Positions 57,239 to 64,000 of a DNA stretch of 64,000 nucleotides are shown in pieces. Each line of letters begins with the position of its first letter. Position 1 is the stretch's first letter. This DNA is from Apiotrichum sp. Y4204 (lineage: Eukaryota; Basidiomycota; Tremellomycetes; Trichosporonales; Trichosporonaceae). Under the pieces are notes generated by a model that made no database searches, was not told where the DNA came from, and was given only the letters and a program-made list of their open reading frames with translations. The position numbers and the translations under genes were made by a program. The stretch covers positions 62,001 through 126,000 of the forward strand of contig JAMYHL010000047.1 of NCBI GenBank assembly GCA_025531455.1, read 5' to 3'.

Positions 57239-59729
57239 CTACAGGCTGCGAAGAAGTTCGTTCCCACTCTGAGAGTTGCGCAGAGTGGTTTGAAATTGAC
57301 GACACGTATTGTGGACGCGACTCATCAAAACACGCTCTCCGGGGGGAACCTGTCTCAAAACGCTCTCTTGTAAAGTCAGCTTCCTGACCCGGAAGGGTCA
57401 CGTACGAAGATGCCCGCGGCCTACTGAAGAGTTGGCAACTGCCACGATGGCTGGGGTGCGTCTAAGATTGTCAGAGTTTGGTTCCATAATTACTCACCCA
57501 GCCTCCTGCGAGCACAACGACTCCAGATACTTAGCGATGTGGGATCGCTGCAGAATCCGGCTGGAGTTGAGGACAAACTCAACAAATTGAACACCGTGGT
57601 GGTTGGTGGCGAGAGGCGGGTAAGCGGTGAGGATAGCATGCGACACGGCTTTGATCATCGGTTCTTGAAAATTGAGAAGCTTGTTGATGACAAAGCTACA
57701 GATCAGCAAGTCCCGAGGGCTCGAACTCACTGTCCAAACTGGTTGTTTGCAACCCGTGAGATATCCTCCAGGATCTAGATCGTTGTCAGAAATGTGGGAA
57801 TGAAACTCAACCTGCCTCCTTGAAACAAGCATCCTGGCGGAGTCAGTCATGTCATGATAGGTCAAACCAACCATGAGGTCCTGATTGGCACATCCTTCGA
57901 AGATCTGTTGAACCGAGATAGAGCCATTCTGGAAATGTTAGTCTCCGTCCTGATCACAATCACGCACCTCATTAGAAACGCAAAGGTCTGCCCAACGACC
58001 GGCCATTTCTTGTTTAATGCTGGTGGTCAGGACGAAAGCTTACACATCAGTTCCTACCGGTCAAACACCTCGGTCTCATTGGCATTCCGACATTTTCCAA
58101 GATGCTAACGTGGTTCAGTAACAGCGAAAGCTGATCGCAACACTCACGGGCCTCCACACTTTGCGGGCTCCAGTCTGCATCGACTCATAGACCCCAAATG
58201 CAAATAGAGCATCCGAGATCCGTCCCTGTTTGTTAGATTGACGACCATCTGCTGGATCTACTTACCTCAAGCTCCTTGACGCTGATGGCCTTCACAAGAA
58301 CATGAGCTCCGAATTTGTTGTTCGCGATGGGGACGATGTCTCTTCTGTGGATCAGCTTTCGATTCAAATCAGTCACGTACTCAATAACCTTAATAAAACT
58401 AATCTTGTCTTCGGCCGTTCCTTTTTCAAGAAGTTGCTGGCACAGATAATTACCATTTGAAGTAAAACACAGCTGTCGTGCCCACTCCAAGATGGTGGAA
58501 ATGAGATGTTGTGTGACCGGCATGGAACGGGGTTGACTGAGTCGGCCCTAGCTAGTCAGCGAGTGACCAAAGAGTTTTGGGCGGGGGAAGGCAACACTGA
58601 ACATACTCCTAGGGCGTTTGCCGCAATCTTCAAGGTAGCTCTGATTTGATTAGCAATACTTTAGTGTTACTGTGTGAGGAACACGCACGCCTGAGCATTG
58701 CTTTTAGGCTCTTGGTGCGCAATGGTCCATACCAGTGGGCGGATCAAGTCGCATTCGCTCCGAGGATCCATCCTCAGGTAGTCAAGTTTACCACTCATGA
58801 TGAGGTCAACCGTTACGACGGATGGGCGATAGGTGGTGGCACTCTGGCATCAGTGAGGACATAAGAAAATGGAGACTGACCTCCGCACTATTGGACCGGG
58901 TTGGGGGGTCTAACGGGAGTCGGGGATCCTGTAACCTGAGGCCCACTGGTTGATAAAGGCCGTCGGAGATTGAAACCGTTGACGTCGGGTAGTGAACTGG
59001 CAGACCCATATAAGGTCGAGGAGGGACCGGTAGGGTTGGAGGAAGTGTGACCTTGAGGAGGTTAGAAAGCAGCAAGAAAGCAAGGAGAAGAAGCGGCATA
59101 CCATCACAGACAGCTGCTGTACCTCTGTGGCAAGCCTGGCATTATCGTTGAGAGCAAGGTCCTTCTCTACCATGAGTCTCTCAATCTTCTCCTGAAGAGC
59201 GCGGATTTTGAAGTCTTTCTTAATCTTAGTGCTGCTCCGAACGTTTGCCACTCACGTCTTCAGAGTCTGGAGGTGTTGGAGGACCCCATCCAGGGGGAGT
59301 CCAAATCCCACCACTGAGGCCGGGAAGAAACGGCGTAGCCTTTGCAGTGGTTGGAACTTCCTGTGGAGGTGCAATCATGGTGCGAAACAACGACGGTCAG
59401 AAATCCGTGCAGAACGAGGAACCTACTGCTTCGCGTGGCTTGTCTTCCGTGAGTGCATCGGTGTTCGATGACGGCATCTCCAGACCAGTTGTTGTCATGG
59501 TCCATGGACTGATGCCGGTTTTCCATCGCTGCTTTCTGGGACAGGTGTTGGTTTGTTCGGAGTTTTGTATTCCAGAGGTACTAGATGGGAGGGGTGAATT
59601 GGCGGCAGACACAAGAGGAAGATTATCGGTACTCGACGCTGCCACACGGAGACCAGAGTAGTGATGTGGGAGATCTTCACCCATCGATGTCGAGTATAGA
59701 TGGGCTCCGCCTCTAGTGGAGACGTCCAT
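57239..59729 (-). CDS. Pumilio (PUF) repeat RNA-binding protein
   Basis: PUF proteins bind 3'-UTR sequences and control mRNA decay or translation. I derive 628 residues from 15 exons: 59729-59427, 59360-59256, 59218-59102, 59051-58881, 58843-58689, 58640-58607, 58547-58266, 58225-58148, 58104-58058, 58019-57968, 57928-57812, 57774-57731, 57695-57498, 57461-57406 and 57366-57239. The N-terminal part is Pro/Ser-rich and includes a short coiled coil (ALQEKIERLMVEKDLALNDN). PUF repeats start near VTQHLISTILEWARQLCFTS, with triplets visible as NGNYLCQ, NNKFGAHVL, NGSISVQQ, NNQFGHFVI and NHHGVQFVE. The start codon is uncertain: the frame is open further upstream but without an ATG. Which yeast Puf it corresponds to is unclear. 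Confidence 0.82.
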
Positions 59730-61845
59730 GTTTGGAGCCTGAGATAAAGGCAATGTTTGTTGTGGATGCACCGTTGGATATTCCGTCGATGAAGGAACAG
59801 TTTGATTGGCGTTTTGTTGGTACTGGTTTGATGACCACCGGGCGAGCGCAAAGGGAAACGATTTGTAGTAATAAGGAGCGATCGAAGCGAAAGTTTGTAT
59901 GGAGACTGTGGGTAGTGAAGATAAACTAGAACGTGAAAGGACCAGAACGCCCGCGATCACAGTACGCAAGCTGAAAGTGAGGAAAAAAAACAAAGGAAAA
60001 AAACAAAGAAAGAAACGAAGAAGAAAACAGAGTGAAAGGACAGACTCTGCCCAAAGGTACTTCGAGGAGATGGGCAAAGGCGTTCAGAGAGAAGGGGAGT
60101 GATCGAGTGAGGAGTGAAGATGCTTGATGAGGAATGACGGGACAATAAGATATAAGATAGGTTGCGGTTCCCGGGAGGGGAGGCTCGTGAAGCGAAGCGA
60201 GGTGACTTAGGATGGAGGAGGAGGAATTGGGAAAGGAGTAGAAGGGAAGAGTGATCAAAGAAAAGATGATTGGAGAAATAAGAGAGGGGTTTGAAGCATC
60301 GAAGATGAGTTGTGAGGAAAGATTGAAGGCAGAAAGAAGGCCGGATGGGCGAATGCAAGGGGGAAATAGAGAAACGGGTGACGCGGCAAGATGACGGCTA
60401 TCATAGTCTCATAGTCTCAGAGGATCAAAGGCCAAAGGGACTCCAAATGACCACCTGAGACGACTGATTCCACTGAGCCACTGACAAGAGCTGAGAAAGT
60501 CTGGGGTGTCTGAAGGTTGGATAGCGCGCGACGCGCAATAGTACGCGTACGCGAGGCGCAGGACGCGAGCCCTCGAGGAAACAAGGATTAAGGTCTAAGA
60601 CGTCTAAGGAGGCCTCAACCGCTAGCAGAGCCCATGACATCCGAGATCTGAGTAGTTGCGCGAATTGCGTGACACATTCCTCAATTGCTCGATTGTCTCG
60701 CCGCTCTAGTCAACCAGCTGTGGGAATGGATCAGCGGACAACAACAGGAGCCACCATAGGGAAGATCATCAAACTCACGCTCACACGATCATAAGATCAG
60801 TTGCGCGCCTGATTTTGCGCTAGCGCAATAGGTCAGTGGCGCATTAGCGGACAAGGTCACTGGATCACTGAATCACTGGTTCACGAGCGGAACAAGAAAG
60901 AGCGCTGAGGTGGTGTGCCGTTACAACCTCCCTCTCAGGCCCTAGTAGTCTGGCGGTCGTTCTTCACAGCATCCGACACTTTCGTACTTTCGACTGCTGT
61001 GCATGTTGCGGTTATCTATGTTCCGCGATGACCTTTTCAGCCAGCTCTGGTTAAGTCGTTCAGTGATCATTGATGGCTGATTTTTGTTCAGCAGCCTTGT
61101 CAACCACAGAGGGCTAGACTGGTGGCTTCGGCTCTCTGGCCGTGCTTTCCGCTCTCCGAGCTGCCGGCGAGGTGACTCACAGCCAGTTGAATCTGCTCTT
61201 TTTGGGCACAGTCTCGAGCATGATTCCACTATGACTGGCCGAGCCTTGATGAGGCGAGAACAGATGGTGGTCTACTAGCTTTTTGGTGATATGGGGGATG
61301 TGTGAGTGATTGGGCTTGTGTACTGTACTTGTGGGCCTGTGGGATGAAGTGCGCGCGTGTCAATTGATTCTCAAGACCTGATCCCTTGAGAACCTCCGTG
61401 GATTCCATCAGATAGGACTTGGGACATGATCGACATGAGCCATTCCACAGCACGTTCTACGCGCTACGGTTCTGGGCAATCTGCAACCGGTGGCGGGCAA
61501 GGAGAGGGTAGGGGCACTGTGCTCGAGCGCTCGAGGCGCATCAGACCAACGGATCCAACGGAAGGGGCACAAGGCAGGAGATCTGATGTCACAAGAAAAG
61601 AAAGCAAGCGCGTGAAAACCTCGATCTATGTTAGGTAATTTTTCGTGTTTATCACGCGGGGGCGGAATCAAACGGATTCTCGAAAGGCACCCACCCACCA
61701 TGCTGATCTCCGTTCCCTGACTGTTCTGAACATGGTGAAGGAGTCTTACCGCGCAACGGCTCGGCGCTCATTGGGCTGTTCTTCCACTCGATATCGACGT
61801 CCTTCATCATCACCCCGAACCACATCTCGCCCGTCACCCGCCAAC
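59730..61845. other. divergent intergenic region, pyrimidine-rich leader
   Basis: The 2.1 kb separates the PUF gene (-) from the NDUFB10-like gene (+). The minus strand is CT-rich from about 59955 to 60400, consistent with a long PUF-gene leader or an unmapped 5' exon. An 8-bp degenerate repeat lies at 60857-60884. No coding gene is supported. Confidence 0.5.
60857..60884. repeat. degenerate 8-bp tandem repeat
   Basis: TCACTGGA, TCACTGAA and TCACTGGT follow one another and are capped by TCAC. Confidence 0.85.
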
Positions 61846-62530
61846 ATGTCGATGCCCGAGTACCGCCCATCCCTCGAGACCTACAGGGGTGAGTAACAGC
61901 AGAACGACGTGCAGCGCGAAGGACAGAGGGCTCGCAGCCTGCCCAAACTCGACGCCCACAAGCTCTAATCTGCCGAGTCGCGATAATTGTTGCTGATGCT
62001 ATTCTTCTTCATCAACATCTTTGCCGGTGTACACCTCACGCGGGCTATATTTCTACGCCATCGACAATGTACGTGACGTTTTGGATTGCTTTTGGTCGCT
62101 ATGGCCGGATATCCACCTTGGCTTCACCCCATCGCTCGGCTGCTTTCGATTGTCTCTTGTCGTCCTTAATTCACCATTCCACCACACCCGCCGAAATCTT
62201 GTTTCCTTTTTTTCTCAACGCGTTCCCGTACCCCTTCACTCGGGCGCTCGACGATTCAACATCATATTGCCTCGACAGAAACGATCAAGGAGCGCGAGGA
62301 GCACGTCCGCGAGTCTTGGGTCAAGGCGATGGAGGCCCGAATCGTGCGCGAGAAGCTCCAGACTTGCTACCGTGTTGAGGGTGTCAACCAGAACGAGAAC
62401 TGCAAGCAGCTTGCCGAGCAGTACCTCGCCATGATCCGTGACAACAAAGTGAGCATTTTCAAAGGCCACTGAAGGTCGGAACGACTAACACCTACAGGTG
62501 AAGGGCTACAAGATTGTCGACGAAGAGTAA
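61846..62530 (+). CDS. mitochondrial complex I subunit, NDUFB10/PDSW-like
   Basis: This small accessory subunit of NADH:ubiquinone oxidoreductase sits on the intermembrane-space side of the membrane arm. Three exons, 61846-61888, 62279-62448 and 62498-62530, give 81 residues beginning MSMPEYRPSLETYRGETIKE. The core VKAMEARIVREKLQTCYRVE with GVNQNENCKQLAEQYL contains two cysteines spaced as in PDSW proteins, and the C-terminus is VKGYKIVDEE. There is no cleavable presequence, as expected for disulfide-relay clients. The first intron is 390 nt, the longest in the window, and might hide an extra exon. Confidence 0.78.
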
Positions 62531-62613
62531 CGGACAGAGTAGCCATGCATCAACATTTCCGGATCAATACATGACAAGCAAAGCGAAGATGTCGCACCAG
62601 TCCTTGGATTCTT

Positions 62614-63980
62614 CTACTTGCTGGGGCGAAGGATACCACTGACATAGCTGACGCTGCTATCGGTACCTTTGACACACTTTGAGCTCTGCTCATAACGGAC
62701 GAACGAAAAGTTCACGTTCTCTGCACCTGGCTTTCCGCCGTAGACGTATCGGACGAGGTTGAGGAGAACAGTGATAGGGGCGCGACCGCAGATGGTGTTC
62801 TGCCAGTCAGCTAGCCGTACTGGTCGGGTCACTTACCTTGGTCCGCGACAGGTACGTCTCCCATTCCTCGACAGCGTTGGGCCGCGCCGGGGCCCGGAGA
62901 AGGTCCATTCCCTCATGATCCATGTACTGGATCGACTTCCAGATAGGAGCGTCACCCGCACGATGACCAGAATAGTGCTTCGTGAATTGGAGCGGGGTCG
63001 AGGGCGGCGCCGACCTCTGGCCGGGAACTGGTGGCACTGGGTTAGGAGGGTCTGGTGCACCAGGATAGTAGGGCGTGTGGCTAAACCGTGTGCCCCTGCA
63101 AGTGTGAGAAAAGGACAGTAGTGAGAATAGCAGGGCGTACCAGTGGCAAAAGTCAGTACTGATGACGAAAAACGTCTCCTCGTCATCCCAAAACTTCTTG
63201 AGTGCGGCGGAGATGTCGTCACGAGCAGTTGACGATGGGTGGCCTACCAAGAGGGGCACAAGTTTGAGGTCGTCGCGGCTGCGCAGTGATTAGTACTAGA
63301 GTAACACATACTGGCTGGCCGCTCCTACCCTTGGAAGATATGACGGATGTACGGAAGATGCATCTCAAGCGAGTGTTCATCCTCGTCAGTGCTTGCACTC
63401 ATGTCACTAAAGAGACGAGTGCGACGGAGATCGGCAATGGCTGGAGGGGTTAGGTCACGCTGCTTGAAAACTTGCCTTCAAGGTCCAGGGGGATGTTTCC
63501 AACGGGTGTCTCATAGGCGGCGAACTTGGAGAGCGCGATGCCCTTGAGGTAGACATGATGCGACGGACCCAAGAGAACCACACGTTTGCTAGGCAGTGAG
63601 CATCGGGTTTGAGATGAAGTATCCCATCCCGTTTCGCGAGGAAGCCCGCTCGATAGTTGTGAACCTCAGCACTCACATCTTATCAGTAGGCACTGCGGCA
63701 TAGGCCCATGCGGCGGCAGGCCCGGAATACGCGTAGCCAGCATGACTTGAGTCAACATGTGCGGGTATGGAGGACGTACGGGGCAATGACGGCCTTCGCG
63801 TCAATGATGGGTGGGGCATACGGCGGGTCTTGAAGACGTGTCACACGCCCAAGATTGGAGGTGAGCTCGGCGCCCAGTTGTTGTCCTTCACATCAGCGTC
63901 GCCTCCAGAACGATGGGTCCGCGGTGGCAAACACACCATTTCCGCTGTACCAGCTTCCCGCGTGCGTGGCTTCGCGAACT
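62614..63980 (-). CDS. Memo-family protein, 5' end outside window
   Basis: Memo proteins share the fold of extradiol dioxygenases; yeast Mho1 is the homolog and human MEMO1 links receptor signalling to the cytoskeleton and copper handling. Eight exons are visible: 63980-63937, 63885-63780, 63745-63677, 63588-63476, 63440-63329, 63278-63141, 63095-62837 and 62799-62614. The first begins mid-protein with VREATHAGSWYSGN, so the start codon lies beyond the right edge. Family motifs include AVIAPHAGYAYSGPAAAWA, RVVLLGPSHHVYLKGIALS, HSLEMHLPYIRHIFQG, and ISTDFCHWG, which carries the conserved Cys. A 30-residue Pro-rich insertion (PGAPDPPNPVPPVPGQRSAP) follows. One intron uses a GC donor (see findings). 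Confidence 0.9.
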
Positions 63981-64000
63981 CTACCCGTTAGCAGGTATAA

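Noticed and set aside
57398..57461. Stop codon at 57398 as the end of the PUF gene
   Set aside because: A GTACGT donor precedes it, and a good CTGAC...AAG acceptor leads to 43 further in-phase codons with helical character; I prefer the longer model.
1..64000. tRNA, 5S rRNA, transposon or CRISPR
   Set aside because: I scanned the gaps for T-loop-like sequences, terminal inverted repeats, transposase or reverse-transcriptase motifs and spaced repeats, and found none I could support.

Overview
The window is nuclear DNA of a basidiomycete yeast, most likely a tremellomycete of the Trichosporon/Cutaneotrichosporon type. This is inferred from dense genes on both strands, many very short introns (about 35-70 nt) with GTRNGT donors, CTRAY branch sites and YAG/AAG acceptors close behind them, moderately high GC, and fungal-specific families such as Mak32, Mtf2 and Ppn1. 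No rRNA, tRNA, CRISPR array or transposon was recognised. All gene models are hand-spliced from the sequence, and nearly every junction was checked for reading phase.

Layout. 0-5.1 kb: an unknown polyQ-tailed protein (-), a Mak32-type pfkB protein (+) and an Mtf2-like mitochondrial protein (+). 5.2-15.1 kb: a housekeeping block of PRP38 (-), NC2beta (+), nucleoporin NSP1 (-), SmF (+) and AP-3 delta (-). 15.8-24.1 kb: an Rgd2-like F-BAR/DEP/RhoGAP protein (-) and MMS19 (-, 16 exons). 26.0-33.6 kb: an Sro7/Lgl WD40 protein (+) and eIF3c/NIP1 (+). 33.9-50.8 kb: a less conserved region with an unknown Ser-rich protein, a 57-residue Cys-containing protein, three related BTB-like proteins with C-terminal Cys pairs, an arrestin-like protein, a secreted class 3 lipase and checkpoint protein RAD9. 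51.3-64 kb: endopolyphosphatase PPN1 (-), IMP4 (+), a PUF-repeat RNA-binding protein (-), an NDUFB10-like complex I subunit (+) and a Memo-family protein (-) whose 5' end lies beyond the right edge.

The genes do not form one pathway. Several act in gene expression (PRP38, SmF, NC2beta, eIF3c, IMP4, PUF), membrane traffic and polarity (AP-3 delta, Sro7, Rgd2, arrestin), nuclear transport (NSP1), genome and Fe-S maintenance (MMS19, RAD9) and mitochondria (Mtf2-like, NDUFB10). The conserved genes mostly lack an obvious TATA box. In the 34-50 kb region the small protein, one BTB-like gene and the lipase have clear TATA boxes 97-117 bp before the ATG, and another BTB-like gene has a weaker one, which suggests regulated expression. 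The BTB-like/Cys-pair family in that region is the best candidate here for undescribed biology.
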